DNA of 64,000 nt from CAVQUE01 sp046290435 (GCA_046290435.1 JBKAGO010000032.1:248001-312000); one strand, 5' to 3'; counted from the stretch's first letter, positions 33,866-44,209 are shown. The notes: generated by a model from the letters alone, not told the origin. A program made the numbers and translations.

Positions 33866-34621
33866 ATGGACGAACTCGAACTCCTCGTCGAACTCCACCT
33901 CGGCGGGCAACGTCAGGGCCCCGGTAGCGACGAGGCGACCCGCCGAGCGATCGCGCTGTCGGGTCTAGAGCAGAGGACCGAGCTGCGGATTGCCGACCTG
34001 GGATGCGGCACCGGCGCCTCCACGCTGGTCCTTGCGCAGGATCTCGACGCGGACATCACGGCCGTCGACCTCTTCCCCGGGTTCCTGGCCCGTCTGGCAG
34101 CCAGGGCCGCAGAGCGGGGCCTCGCCGACCGGGTGACCACCGTGACGGCGTCCATCGACGAACTCGGCTTCGACGACGAGTCGCTCGACGTCATCTGGTC
34201 CGAAGGCGCCGTCTACAACATCGGCTTCGCCCATGGAGTCAGCGCCTGGCGTCGATTCCTGCGACCTGGCGGCGTCCTCGCCGTGTCCGAGTTCACCTGG
34301 CTCACCCACGACCGTCCCGCCGAGCTCACCGACCACTGGGTGGGCGAGTACCCCGAGGTGGCAACGGCGTCGGCCAAGATCGCGATCCTCGAAGCCGCCG
34401 GCTACTCCCCCATCGGCTACTTCGCTCTCGCCGAGGACTGCTGGCTCGAGCACTACTACCGGCCGCTCCAGGCACGCTTCGAGGCCTTCCTCGACCACCA
34501 GGACCGTTCGCCGGCAGCGCTCGAGGTCGTCGAGGCAGAACAGCAGGAGATCGAACTCTACGAGCGGTTCTCCGCATTCTTCGGCTACGGCTTCTACCTC
34601 GCCCGACGCACAACCGGATAG
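33866..34621 (+). CDS. Class I SAM-dependent methyltransferase
   Basis: 251 residues. Motif I is IADLGCGTGASTLVLAQDLD, the acidic loop is DITAVDLFPGFLARLAARAA, and motif post-I DVIWSEGAVYNIGFAHGVSA is followed by LRPGGVLAVSEFTWL. This pattern occurs in ubiquinone/menaquinone-type and small-molecule methyltransferases. A GTG three bases upstream is an alternative start. Convergent with another methyltransferase gene. Confidence 0.9.
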   Translation: MDELELLVELHLGGQRQGPGSDEATRRAIALSGLEQRTELRIADLGCGTGASTLVLAQDLDADITAVDLFPGFLARLAARAAERGLADRVTTVTASIDELGFDDESLDVIWSEGAVYNIGFAHGVSAWRRFLRPGGVLAVSEFTWLTHDRPAELTDHWVGEYPEVATASAKIAILEAAGYSPIGYFALAEDCWLEHYYRPLQARFEAFLDHQDRSPAALEVVEAEQQEIELYERFSAFFGYGFYLARRTTG

Positions 34622-34644
34622 GTACCCAGGCACCGGACCGACCG

Positions 34645-35253
34645 TCAGCGGCGTTCGAGCACCGCTGCCACATAGGGTCGCGTGTCTCCCGCCCCGGCCG
34701 GTTCGGCTCGCATATCCCGGTGCTCGACCAGCCGGAACTCGGGCTCGAAGAAGGCAGCCAACGACTCGTGGTCGTAGCGTTCGACGGGCAGGTCTGCGCA
34801 TTGTTCGGGTCCGTCGACTGCGAACGTCGCGATGACGAGGCGCCCATCGCCGGCCAGCGCGCGCAGCGCCGTGGCCTTGTATGCGTCGCGGCCGTCGGCG
34901 TCGACGAGGAAGTGGAATACCGCCCGGTCGTGCCACAGGTCCCAGTGCCGTGGGGGCTGCCAGAGGGTGACGTCGGCTTCGATCGAGGTCACCTCCCGGG
35001 CGGCCGGACCCAGACGCGACCGCACCCGGTCCAGAGCCGTGCGGGACAGATCGAGGATGGTGATGTCCGCGTAGCCGGCATGCACCAACTCGTCTGCGGT
35101 GCGACTGTCGCCGGAACCGATGTCGATCACCGCATCCGAGGGTTCCGAGAAGCGCAGAACGAGACCGAGCGTCGACGGCCGCGGCTCGTACCAGCCCAGA
35201 TCCTCGGTGGCACGAGCCGCGTAGACGGCATCCCAATGTGTCGTCGAGTTCAC
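34645..35253 (-). CDS. Class I SAM-dependent methyltransferase (methyltransf_12-like)
   Basis: 202 residues from GTG. The start NSTTHWDAVYAARATEDLGW, then YEPRPS, is typical of a widespread group whose members begin with a WDxVY-WY motif. Motif I is AVIDIGSGDSRTADELVHAG, followed by ITILDLSRTALDRVRSRL and DLWHDRAVFHFLVDADGRDA. Substrate unknown. No upstream ribosome-binding site is visible; the start was set by the conserved N-terminus, with a GTG at 35,259 also possible. Confidence 0.88.
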   Translation of the reverse strand: MNSTTHWDAVYAARATEDLGWYEPRPSTLGLVLRFSEPSDAVIDIGSGDSRTADELVHAGYADITILDLSRTALDRVRSRLGPAAREVTSIEADVTLWQPPRHWDLWHDRAVFHFLVDADGRDAYKATALRALAGDGRLVIATFAVDGPEQCADLPVERYDHESLAAFFEPEFRLVEHRDMRAEPAGAGDTRPYVAAVLERR

Positions 35254-35394
35254 GACCACACGATAGGAGGGTGCGCGGATCGGCGAACTCGTTCGGATTC
35301 GGACCTGTCGCTTCCCGCTCTTGTTCGCTGCCGCTCGGGTCACGGTCCGCGACCCGGCCGTCGAACCGAAGCCCAGTACTCATCGGCGCCGGAC

Positions 35395-37167
35395 TCAGGT
35401 GTCCGACCGCTTTGTTTTCCACGCGGCAGGTCGCGACGGCACGCCGGTCTCGTGCGAGTACGCGGAAACCGCACTGCCGATCGTGGCGTGGAAAGATGCG
35501 TCGCCGATGCGGTCGTAGAGGCCGTAGCGGCGGAGTCGATCCTTGACCGGGCCCTTCAGCTCGGCGAACGCGAACTCGATGCCGCGGGCGTCGAGATCGT
35601 CGAGGAGTTGGCCGAGGATCTCGCTGCCGGTGCTGTCGATGTCGGTCATCGACTCGGCGGCGATGACCACCCGGCGCACCGGCGTGGACTCGTCGTCGAT
35701 GGCCTCGCCGAGCATCTCCTCGAAGTAGGCCGCATTGGCGAAGAACAGCGGCGCATCGAATCGGAACAGCAACAGCCCCGGAACCCGGTAGGCGCTCGGG
35801 TGCCGTTGCAGATCGTGGTAGCCCTTCTCGCCCCGGACCCGCCCGAGCACCGCGCTGTAGGGGCGCCAACGTTTCCAGATGAACATCGCGAGCGATGCGC
35901 CGATGGCGATCAGGAGGCCTTCGAGTACGCCGACGAGCACGACACCGGCCATGGCGATGATCGATGCGAGGAAGTCGGTGCGCCGGACCTTCGCCAGCCA
36001 CCAGATGGTCCGGAGGTCGAACAGGCCGAACGAGGCGACGACGACGATCGCTGCGAGCACCGACGACGGCAGATCGGCGAGGAGGTCGTTGCCGCCGATC
36101 AGCAGCGCAACGATCAGCAGCGCCGACAGCGCCCCGGTCAGCTGCGACTTCGAGCCCACCGATTCCGCGACAACGGTGCGCGACGAGCTCGCGCTCATCG
36201 GGAAGCCCTGGAAGAGACCGGCGGCGATGTTGGCCGCGCCCAGCCCGATCGCTTCGCGGTTCTGGTCGACGCGCTCGCCGCGTTTGGCAGAGAAACTGCG
36301 CGACAACGCGGCAGTGTCGGCGGCCGACACGACGGCGATGGCGAGCGCACCCGCTGCCAGCGAGCCAAGTTCCTCCCACGCCACCGACGGCAGGGTCGGT
36401 GCGGGAAAGCCGGACGGCAGCACGCCGACGACATCGACGCCGTCATCGGCCAGGTCCCACACGGCGACGATGGCGATGGCCACGACGACGGCGACCAGCA
36501 CCCAGGGCACCCGCCGAGAGAACTGTCTGCCGATGACCATGATGACCATGGCGGCTGCGCCGAGCGCAAAGGACCGACCGACGGTGGCGCCATCGAGGAC
36601 ACCCCGGACGAAATCCTCGATGCCGTCGACGAAGCCGTCGGCGTCGGTGCTGAAACCGAAGAGCTTCGGAAGCTGACTGACCAGGACGAGCAATGCAATG
36701 CCGTTCAGGTAGCCGACGCGGACCGGCATCGAGAGCAGGTCGGTGACCGAGCCCAGCCGCAGCAGTCCTGCCCCGATCTCGATCAGCCCCGCCAGCACGG
36801 CGAGCATCGCAGCGAGCGCCACCGCCTCGCCGGGGCTGTCGCCGATGACCAGTGGCGCGACGATCGCGGCGATGACCGGTGCGAGCGACGAGTCCGGGCC
36901 GAGCACCAGGATGCGCGACGGCCCGAACAGCGCGTATCCGACCAGCGCCGCGACCGTCGTGTAGAGCCCCGTGACCGCCGGCAGGCCCGCGAGCTGCGCG
37001 TACGCCATGCCCTGGGGGACGAGCAACGCGGTGAGGACGAGCGCCGCCACCAGGTCGTCGCGGAGCCAGCTGCGCTCGTAGCCCCGCGCCAGCTGCACGC
37101 CGGGTACCCACCTCGCGATGCGCGTGCCCAGCCGTCCGCCGATCTCGTTGCTCGCCGGATCTGCCAT
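35395..37167 (-). CDS. SulP family anion transporter with STAS domain
   Basis: 590 residues. The SLC26/SulP membrane domain has about 12-14 segments and starts with DDLVAALVLTALLVPQGMAY, containing the family signature. NIAAGLFQGFPMSASSSRTV is the conserved anion-site loop. From about residue 445 a cytoplasmic STAS domain follows (GLLLFRFDAPLFFANAAYFE, IAAESMTDIDSTGSEILGQL). It could carry sulfate, bicarbonate or another anion. No carbonic anhydrase is adjacent. Confidence 0.95.
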   Translation of the reverse strand: MADPASNEIGGRLGTRIARWVPGVQLARGYERSWLRDDLVAALVLTALLVPQGMAYAQLAGLPAVTGLYTTVAALVGYALFGPSRILVLGPDSSLAPVIAAIVAPLVIGDSPGEAVALAAMLAVLAGLIEIGAGLLRLGSVTDLLSMPVRVGYLNGIALLVLVSQLPKLFGFSTDADGFVDGIEDFVRGVLDGATVGRSFALGAAAMVIMVIGRQFSRRVPWVLVAVVVAIAIVAVWDLADDGVDVVGVLPSGFPAPTLPSVAWEELGSLAAGALAIAVVSAADTAALSRSFSAKRGERVDQNREAIGLGAANIAAGLFQGFPMSASSSRTVVAESVGSKSQLTGALSALLIVALLIGGNDLLADLPSSVLAAIVVVASFGLFDLRTIWWLAKVRRTDFLASIIAMAGVVLVGVLEGLLIAIGASLAMFIWKRWRPYSAVLGRVRGEKGYHDLQRHPSAYRVPGLLLFRFDAPLFFANAAYFEEMLGEAIDDESTPVRRVVIAAESMTDIDSTGSEILGQLLDDLDARGIEFAFAELKGPVKDRLRRYGLYDRIGDASFHATIGSAVSAYSHETGVPSRPAAWKTKRSDT

Positions 37168-37283
37168 CGAGTCGCTCCCGCACCTCCTTGTCGCACGCTA
37201 CTTCCCTGAAGGCTGACCCAGAGGCCGCTGACGGCCGGCCTGAACCCGCAAGGGTGGGCTGATGCGGCACTAGGTTCTCGGAG

Positions 37284-38288
37284 ATGATCACCGGCGTGAC
37301 ACTCAGCGAACAGTTCTTCCTCGATCAGGCGAGATCGTCAGCGACGGGAGACCTGTCCACGGTCCTGAACCGGCTGAGCCTCGCCGCACGCATGCTCGCG
37401 GCCGAGATCATGCGTGCCGGCTTCGTCGGCAAGCTCGGGCTCACCGGCGACACCAACGTGCAGGACGAACAGGTCCGCGAGCTCGATGTCATCAGCGACG
37501 ACATCATCCGCCAGGTGATGGACCATGCGCCGATGGTCGCCGGGATCGGCAGCGAGGAACGCGACGACATCTATGCGATGGCCGGCTCCGAGCACGGCAA
37601 GTACGTCCTCACCATCGACCCCCTCGACGGCTCGGGCAACGTCGATGTCGACGGGGCGATGGGCACCATCTTCGGGATCTACCGCCGGCCCGCCGAGCGG
37701 GCGGGGCTGCCTGCCGGCCTGGAGGACTTCCTGCAACCGGGCCGCGATTTCGTCGCTGCCGGCTACGTCCTCTACGGCCCGGCGACGATGTTCGTCTACA
37801 CCGCCGGCGGCCCCGTGCACGGATTCACGCTCGACCGGTCCATCGGCACGTTCTTCCTCACCCATCCAGACATCCGTATTCCTGCCACCGGCGGCGCGTA
37901 CTCCGTGAACGAGGCGAACGAGACAGGGTGGACCGACGACGTCTGCACCCTGGTGTCGGCCTTCCGGCGGCAGGAGACGACGTGCGGGCCGCGCCAGGCC
38001 CGCTACGCCGGTGCGCTGGTGGCCGATGTCCACCGGACGCTGCTCAAGGGCGGCGTGTACCTCTACCCGCCGACGACCTCGCGGCCCGACGGCAAGCTCC
38101 GGCTGCTCTATGAGAACGCGCCGCTCGCGTTCGTGATGGAACAAGCCGGCGGTGTCGCCACCGATGGCCGGCAACGCATCCTCGACATCACCCCCACCAG
38201 CCTCCACCAACGGACGCCGCTCTACATCGGCAGCCGTGGCGACGTCGAAGAGGTGCACCGCCTCCTGGGGTCACCGCTGCCGGACTGA
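37284..38288 (+). CDS. fbp: Fructose-1,6-bisphosphatase, class I
   Basis: 334 residues. Removes the 1-phosphate of fructose bisphosphate in gluconeogenesis. The metal and substrate signature IDPLDGSGNVDVD is intact, as are GSEERDD (metal ligand), the YVLYGPATMFVYTAGGPVHG strand and the YENAPLAFVMEQAGG motif near the C-terminus. Divergent from SulP with a 116-nt gap; convergent with the kinase gene. Length agrees with the family. Confidence 0.95.
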   Translation: MITGVTLSEQFFLDQARSSATGDLSTVLNRLSLAARMLAAEIMRAGFVGKLGLTGDTNVQDEQVRELDVISDDIIRQVMDHAPMVAGIGSEERDDIYAMAGSEHGKYVLTIDPLDGSGNVDVDGAMGTIFGIYRRPAERAGLPAGLEDFLQPGRDFVAAGYVLYGPATMFVYTAGGPVHGFTLDRSIGTFFLTHPDIRIPATGGAYSVNEANETGWTDDVCTLVSAFRRQETTCGPRQARYAGALVADVHRTLLKGGVYLYPPTTSRPDGKLRLLYENAPLAFVMEQAGGVATDGRQRILDITPTSLHQRTPLYIGSRGDVEEVHRLLGSPLPD

Positions 38289-38297
38289 GTCACCGCC

Positions 38298-39287
38298 TTA
38301 CAGGCTCTCCAGGACCTCACGGGCGAGACGTTCGCTGTAGCCATGGAGCTTCCAGTGGCCTGGGCTCCATCCCTGGAGGAAGCGGGAGAAGTCGGTCCAT
38401 GCGACCGCATAGAGCCCGCGCCAGTCCTCCTCGAGCGCAGCGATGTCGATCCGGGTTCCCGACCGCTCCAGCGCTTCGCGCAACAAGGCGAAGTAGCGGT
38501 CGACCAAGGCGGGGGCCAGCCGTTCGCAGTCGTCCTCGTCGAAGCAACTGCCGATGAAGTACGCCAGGTCTTTCATGCCGCAGCCACCCCCGACGTACTG
38601 GAAGTCGACTGCTGCGACCCGGCGGCCCTCGTCGTCGAAGCAGAAGTTGGCCAGCTTGGCGTCGCCGTGGACGAATGTCTGGAAGGGGCTGGCTGCGAGC
38701 CGCTGATCGAGGATCGGCGCGGCGGCCTTCAGAGGACCGTCAGCCAAGGCGTCGAGCTCATCGGGGCGAGTGGCCAGGTGCCAATAGGTCCCGGTCTCCC
38801 ACAGGCCTTCGGGACGCATCCCCATGAACGCAGCGTGGAAGGCGGCGAGCCATGCCAGGCATGCCTCCATCTCCAGGTGGCCCGCGCTCGAGCGTCGTCC
38901 GGCGAAGCCCGATGCGTCGAGATCCTCCAAGACGATGACCACGTCGTCGCCCCGGGCCTCGATGGCCAGACAGCGCGGCACCCGGCAGGGGTCCGGGCAT
39001 CGCGGCGCGTACCGCTCGTACCAGGCCATCTCGATGCGGTAGGACGCCAGCTTCCGCTCGTGTGAGATGTCCGAGGTCCAGCCATGGGGGTGCTCACGTC
39101 GTTCGGGCCGGCGCACGAGCTTCACGATCACGCTGGGCAGCATCCCGCTGTCGAGGGTGCACCGGACGATCTGCCCGTAGCCGCTCCACAGACGCTGCAC
39201 GACCTGGGTGTCCACCATCGCAGTCGCACCGGCCGCGTCGACCACCATGGCGACGACGTCGGCGTCCAGATCGGCGCTTCCGGTCAC
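38298..39287 (-). CDS. APH/choline-kinase-like phosphotransferase
   Basis: 329 residues of the aminoglycoside phosphotransferase superfamily, nearest in pattern to ecdysteroid kinase-like/DUF1679 proteins. The catalytic loop is FVHGDAKLANFCFDDEGRRV and the metal-binding DFG-equivalent is VAAVDFQYVGGGCGMKDLAY. The lysine of VIVKLVRR is the ATP-binding lysine, and VIVLEDLDASGF is the hinge. Substrate unknown; resistance to an antibiotic is possible but not shown by sequence. Confidence 0.9.
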   Translation of the reverse strand: MTGSADLDADVVAMVVDAAGATAMVDTQVVQRLWSGYGQIVRCTLDSGMLPSVIVKLVRRPERREHPHGWTSDISHERKLASYRIEMAWYERYAPRCPDPCRVPRCLAIEARGDDVVIVLEDLDASGFAGRRSSAGHLEMEACLAWLAAFHAAFMGMRPEGLWETGTYWHLATRPDELDALADGPLKAAAPILDQRLAASPFQTFVHGDAKLANFCFDDEGRRVAAVDFQYVGGGCGMKDLAYFIGSCFDEDDCERLAPALVDRYFALLREALERSGTRIDIAALEEDWRGLYAVAWTDFSRFLQGWSPGHWKLHGYSERLAREVLESL

Positions 39288-39476
39288 CGCCGGATTCTAG
39301 GAGCGTTCGACACGGCGGCAGACCCGCGGCGCCTCAGCAGGCTCCTAGACCTCGGTCACCGGCTCTCGGCCGTCGAGACGTTTCGAGCGCGGCGACGTCG
39401 GGCAGATACCGGACCGTCTCGTCGAGCGGCCACGTCTGCGGGCGCAGAGGCCTCGAACTCACGGAGAGGAACTCCC

Positions 39477-40997
39477 ATGTCGCTGCACCAGTCGGTATGG
39501 CTCGCCACCGCCCCACGCCCTTCGTTCCCACCGCTGGCCGGTGACCTCGTGGTCGATGTCGCCGTCGTCGGCGGGGGCATCACGGGGCTCACGACTGCGC
39601 TGCTCCTGCAGCGCGACGGCGCCCGTGTGGCGCTCGTCGAGGCGGACCGGATCGGGGCGGGCACCTCGGGTGCCACCACCGGTAAGGTCACGTCGCAGCA
39701 CGGTCTCGTCTACTCGAAGCTCATCGACACGCACGGCGAGGACCGGGCCCGGCAGTATGCCGAGGCCAACGAGGCGGCGATCTCGATGATCGAGGAGCTG
39801 GCAGCCGAGGCGTCGGCCGATTGCCGATTTCAGCGGGCCTCGGCGTTCGTCTATGCGCTCGACGACGAGGATGTGCCTCGGATCGCGGCCGAGCATGCAG
39901 CCGCTGTCCGCTCGGGGATCGCGGCGACCATCACCACCGACATCGACCTGCCGTTCGCAGTGCCCAGCGCGCTGCGCTTCGACGATCAGGCGCACCTGCA
40001 TCCCGGTCGCTACAGCGCCGCGTTGGCCCGCATGCTGGCGGACGCCGCGGTGCCGGTCTACGAGCACACGCGGGCGCTCGAGGTCGTCGAGGAGGCGAAC
40101 CATGCCACGGTCCGAACCGCGCACGGCGACGTCCACGCCGACCAGGTCGTGGTGGCGACGCTGCTCCCCATCGTCGATGCCGGCGGCTTCTTCGCCAAGG
40201 CCCGCCCGAGCCGCTCCTATGGTGTCGCGGCGCGGCTGCGTCGTGATGCGCCCAGCGGTATGCATCTCAGCGCCGGCTCACCGACCCGGTCGACGCGGCC
40301 CTGGAACGACGGCGATGGGCAGGGATTGATCATCGTCGGAGAGAGCCATGTGACAGGCCACGATGGGGCCGACCCTGGACGGTGGGGAGCACTCGAGCGC
40401 TGGGCCCGACAGCACTTCGATGTGGAATCGTTCGAGTACCGCTGGTCCTCGCACGACTACGAGACCTTCGATCACGTGCCCTATGTCGGACGCTCGCCAC
40501 GCACCGAGCGCATCCTCGTCGCGACGGGATTCCGGAAGTGGGGCCTCACCAACGGCACGGCGGCCGCCGTGATCCTGCGGGATCTCGTCGCCGGGCGCGA
40601 AAATCCGTGGCGCGAGGTGTTCGATGCAACGCGCATCGGCGGCCCGACGACCGTCGCCAAGCTCGTTGCGGAGAACGTCCACGTCGGCAAGCAGTTCGTG
40701 ACGGACTGGGCCGGTCGCCTGTCCGCCGTCTCGGTGCAGCACCTCGAGCCGGGCGACGGCGGTCTGGTCGAGGTCGACGGACGCGTCGTCGGCGCCCATC
40801 GCCGACCCGACGGCACCATCGAGGCCGTCTCGGCCACCTGCACCCACCTGGGGTGCACCGTGCACTGGAACGCTGCCGAGACCAGCTGGGACTGTCCTTG
40901 TCACGGTTCGCGGTTCGGTACCGACGGCGCCGTCCTGGCGGCGCCCGCGGTCCGTCCGCTCGATCGCATCGAGGTCGAATCCGACATCGACGACTGA
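39477..40997 (+). CDS. FAD-dependent oxidoreductase fused to a Rieske domain
   Basis: 506 residues. The N-terminal DAO-type FAD domain starts VDVAVVGGGITGLTTALLLQ (Rossmann GxGxxG) and contains GTSGATTGKVTSQHG. From about residue 425 a Rieske [2Fe-2S] domain follows: CTHLGCTVHWN and CPCHGSRFG supply two Cys and two His ligands. GGAGAGGAA precedes the ATG. Similar fusions are seen in many bacteria, with electrons probably passing between flavin and cluster, but the substrate is not known. Divergent from the kinase gene. Confidence 0.94.
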   Translation: MSLHQSVWLATAPRPSFPPLAGDLVVDVAVVGGGITGLTTALLLQRDGARVALVEADRIGAGTSGATTGKVTSQHGLVYSKLIDTHGEDRARQYAEANEAAISMIEELAAEASADCRFQRASAFVYALDDEDVPRIAAEHAAAVRSGIAATITTDIDLPFAVPSALRFDDQAHLHPGRYSAALARMLADAAVPVYEHTRALEVVEEANHATVRTAHGDVHADQVVVATLLPIVDAGGFFAKARPSRSYGVAARLRRDAPSGMHLSAGSPTRSTRPWNDGDGQGLIIVGESHVTGHDGADPGRWGALERWARQHFDVESFEYRWSSHDYETFDHVPYVGRSPRTERILVATGFRKWGLTNGTAAAVILRDLVAGRENPWREVFDATRIGGPTTVAKLVAENVHVGKQFVTDWAGRLSAVSVQHLEPGDGGLVEVDGRVVGAHRRPDGTIEAVSATCTHLGCTVHWNAAETSWDCPCHGSRFGTDGAVLAAPAVRPLDRIEVESDIDD

Positions 40998-41082
40998 CGA
41001 CAGGGGGCAATGGGTCGAAGCGCGCCGTGCCATCGGTGAACGCGACGCCGAGCCGGAGCCCGAGGGGCAACACTCGGAGAGG

Positions 41083-41107
41083 GCGACCATGCTCGCCCGA
41101 TGGTCGC
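41083..41107. terminator. Inverted repeat between convergent genes
   Basis: GCGACCAT (41,083-41,090) and ATGGTCGC (41,100-41,107) around a 9-nt loop, between the FAD-Rieske gene (+) and the large AAA regulator (-). Confidence 0.55.
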
Positions 41108-41113
41108 TCGAGG

Positions 41114-44100
41114 TCATCCGTCAACAGTCCAGATGATGGAGGGTTCGTCGGCCGGCGGGGCGTAGGAGCACTGGAAACCGGTGTGGAGGGAACGATCGAG
41201 GTGGCACGCGAGCATGGGGGCGACGGCGTCGATGCGGCGGATCGCGTCGCGTATGCGGGCGCTGACCGCCTTGCGGGCTCGTTCGCCGGGATCGTTCGCG
41301 TTCGTGCGCAGCCGGCCACCCAGTCCCGTCGCTCGTCGGATCTCGGCGAGAAGCTGCTCGCGCTCGTTCTCCAGATGCTCGATGCGTCCGATGTCGGCGG
41401 CGTCGCCGGCATGGTCGATGTCGGCCGCAATGGCGTCGAGGCGGGTCCGGTACGCGCCGAGCGCTTCGAGGTCGATCACCTCCTGTGCGCCGGCGCCAGG
41501 AGGTGCGACTGCACCTACGAGCTGCATCGCATGAATCGCCTGTCCGGGGCGCTGCACGAGCACCGCCAGGTCGGCCAGACCTTTCGCGTGGGGGAGGCTC
41601 CCCTGTTCTTCGCGCCACGCGACGGTCCAGACCTTCCCGGCTCTGACGAGCGAGGCATGCTCTGCTCGCGATGTGGACCCGCGCTGGGCTGACTCCCCCT
41701 GACGAACCCAGACGGCTGCACCGAGCTTCTGGGCGGTCTCGATCGATCCCTGGAGCATCCGCCGGGCGGTGTCGACGTCACCGAGCGCCCCCGCGAGGAT
41801 GCCGGCGGAATGTGCAAATGGGCCGGCGAATGCCACGACCGCCCCGTTCACGCCGCAGTTGTCGACGAGTGGGGTGATGTCGGCCAGGAGGGCCGTGCAC
41901 AGTTCCAGGTCGTCGACCGCTGCGGCCGCCTCGGCGAGGTGCATGACGAGGACCGAGCGCAGATACGAGCCCTCGCTCTGCCATCCTCCGCAGTCGGCCA
42001 CCATGGCGATCTCGCGGGCCGCTGCCTGCAGATCTCCCGCGGCAGCGTGCGCTCCTGCGGCGACCGAGTGCGCGAGGACCGGAGCGCCGGTCCACCACCG
42101 CACGGCGTCGCGTGCGAGGGCACGCAGCTCGTCGGGGTCGTTGCGCGCACGGGCGAGCGCGACGCGCTGCGACATGAGCACGTTGCCGGTGTCGGGTTCG
42201 TGGATGTGTTCACCGATCTGCGCGGCCCGGTACATCGTCGCCTCGGCAGCCTCGGAGTCACCCGACAGAAGAGCGAGCGCAGCCCGACGGGTCTGCACCA
42301 TGTATCGGTCGCGAGGCTCGTCGCGGGTTTCGAGCAGCTCGAACCAGCGATCGAGCACCAGCCGAAAGCGTGCCGACCCCGACTCGAGCAGTCCATTGGC
42401 TTCGAGGATCAGGCCCTCCGCCTGCCGGTCGACATCGCGCAGGCGCGCCCCGATCCCGGCGATCTCGTGACCCAGCGCGGCTCGTTCGACACCGGTGCCG
42501 GGGCGCCAGATGGTGTCGTGGCGGGCGAGAAGACAAGCGATCAGCGTCTCGTCGTGGTCGGACGCCCGACCGAGCGCCAGGGCCGCTTCGCTGAGAGGAC
42601 CTGCCCGGCGCCGATCATCGGACACCGAGTGCTGGAGCTCTCTCGCCAAGGCGGCCCCGACCTGGGCCTCGAGGGCCGGATCGACGCCTGTCACCGCGGC
42701 CAGCGCCGCATCGAGATGGGCGATGATCTCGTCACGGGGCGCAGCGAACCTGGCGCCGAGTCGCTGCACCGCGAGCGCGACGTCGGCCTGACATCGTGGG
42801 TCGGGCGCCACCTTCGACGCGTTGCGGAGCAGACTCCGAGCGACATCGGGTTCTCCGGAGCGAGCCTGACTGTCGGCCTCGTCGATGAGGATCCGAGCGA
42901 GGAGCTCGGGGTCGACAACCCAGCCGCTGTCGAGCGCAGCGCTACGGCCCCGACGCAGATGACCGGCCGCTTCGGCGAACGCCGAACGCTGCCGCTCGTC
43001 GGCTGCCGCTTCGCGAGCCCAGTGGATCGCCTTCAGCGGATCGCCGGTACCGGCCGCCTGGGCGAAGTGGAAGGCCAGATCGCCCGGGGCGACGGAGCCG
43101 CCTTGCCGAGCCCGGGCTTCGAGGGCTGCACCGACCCGCCCGTGGAGTCGGACCCGACGCTCGGCTTCGAGGCGCCGGTAGAGCGTCTCGCGGAACAGGT
43201 CGTGAGCGAACCGGTACTCGTCGCCGGCGACGGTGTGGATGAGCCCAGCGGCCTCGGCCGACCCCACGAGATGCAGCACGTCTGCCGGCGGCTGTTCGAT
43301 CACCGCACCCAGCACGTCGAGCAGGAGACGGTTGCCGAGGACACTCGCAGCGTCGAGCAGCTCCCGAGTTCGCTCCGTCACCATGCTCAATCGGCGGGCG
43401 ACCGCGCCGGTCACGACCGTCGGCAGCGGGCCTCCCGAACCGAACTCGGGCAACCGCGCGAGTTCGCTCACGAACAGGGGGTGCCCACCGGTTCGCCGGT
43501 GCAACTCCGGCGCTCGCAGGCGGGCCGTCTCGGCGCCCCTGATGCCGGCCATCAGCTCTTCGACTTCTGCGGCCGACAGCCCTTCGAGAGCGATGGAGTC
43601 GCAGCGCGCGCCCACTGCCGCCAACCGGGCCAGCGCATCGTCGTCGAGTTCGTCGTGGCGATACGCGCCGATGACGAGGAGGCGAGCGGACACCGGCGCA
43701 GCGATCATGTGGTCGAGCAGGTCGAAGGTCGACGAGTCGGCCCACTGGAGATCATCGAGCACGATCACCACGTGCCGGTCCCCTGCCAGCGCCTCCAACC
43801 AACGGACCGCGGCATCGAGCAACAGGAGACGGTGCCGATCGAGATCATCGGTGGAAGCCGGAGCCGGACCGAAAGCCCTGATCAGCGACGCCAACATCTC
43901 GTGGTCCTTGCCTGCCGTCGCCACCGCCTCGTCGGTCCCGACCAGCCGGACCAGATCGTCCAGGGCCTGCGTCCATGGCCAGAACCCGGGAGCGCCCCGA
44001 CCGTGCCAGCACGTTCCCCAGCCGACGACGAGCGTGTCGCCGAGTGCTCTGTCGACCGCGGCACGAATCAGCGATGTCTTGCCGATCCCGGCCGTTCCGC

Positions 44101-44209
44101 TCACCAGCACCGCAGATCGGCGTCCCTGCGCTGACGCGGCCACCGCGACGCCGATGCGCCGCAACGGCTCGTTCCGCCCGACGATCCCCCACTGGTCGAC
44201 AGGCTTCAT
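41114..44209 (-). CDS. Large AAA-ATPase / MalT-like regulator (1031 aa)
   Basis: The N-terminal AAA_16 module has Walker A VSGTAGIGKTSLIRAAVDRA (about residue 40), Walker B VVIVLDDLQWADSST, and sensor-like RTGGHPLFVSELARL. From about residue 430 onward, alpha-helical repeats (TPR-like) extend to the C-terminus. Unlike LuxR-type LAL regulators, no C-terminal helix-turn-helix is visible; the tail ends ARIRDAIRRIDAVAPMLACH and LDRSLHTGFQCSY. It may act as a signalling STAND protein. Divergent from the nitrilase gene with an inverted repeat between them. The ATG at 44,209 follows AAGGGA; frames further upstream are not conserved. Confidence 0.88.
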   Translation of the reverse strand: MKPVDQWGIVGRNEPLRRIGVAVAASAQGRRSAVLVSGTAGIGKTSLIRAAVDRALGDTLVVGWGTCWHGRGAPGFWPWTQALDDLVRLVGTDEAVATAGKDHEMLASLIRAFGPAPASTDDLDRHRLLLLDAAVRWLEALAGDRHVVIVLDDLQWADSSTFDLLDHMIAAPVSARLLVIGAYRHDELDDDALARLAAVGARCDSIALEGLSAAEVEELMAGIRGAETARLRAPELHRRTGGHPLFVSELARLPEFGSGGPLPTVVTGAVARRLSMVTERTRELLDAASVLGNRLLLDVLGAVIEQPPADVLHLVGSAEAAGLIHTVAGDEYRFAHDLFRETLYRRLEAERRVRLHGRVGAALEARARQGGSVAPGDLAFHFAQAAGTGDPLKAIHWAREAAADERQRSAFAEAAGHLRRGRSAALDSGWVVDPELLARILIDEADSQARSGEPDVARSLLRNASKVAPDPRCQADVALAVQRLGARFAAPRDEIIAHLDAALAAVTGVDPALEAQVGAALARELQHSVSDDRRRAGPLSEAALALGRASDHDETLIACLLARHDTIWRPGTGVERAALGHEIAGIGARLRDVDRQAEGLILEANGLLESGSARFRLVLDRWFELLETRDEPRDRYMVQTRRAALALLSGDSEAAEATMYRAAQIGEHIHEPDTGNVLMSQRVALARARNDPDELRALARDAVRWWTGAPVLAHSVAAGAHAAAGDLQAAAREIAMVADCGGWQSEGSYLRSVLVMHLAEAAAAVDDLELCTALLADITPLVDNCGVNGAVVAFAGPFAHSAGILAGALGDVDTARRMLQGSIETAQKLGAAVWVRQGESAQRGSTSRAEHASLVRAGKVWTVAWREEQGSLPHAKGLADLAVLVQRPGQAIHAMQLVGAVAPPGAGAQEVIDLEALGAYRTRLDAIAADIDHAGDAADIGRIEHLENEREQLLAEIRRATGLGGRLRTNANDPGERARKAVSARIRDAIRRIDAVAPMLACHLDRSLHTGFQCSYAPPADEPSIIWTVDG

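Noticed and set aside
34003..37209. A 1068-codon plus-strand frame
   Set aside because: It is the antisense and alternate-frame shadow of two methyltransferase genes and SulP; its composition (Arg, Asp, His-rich) is not protein-like.
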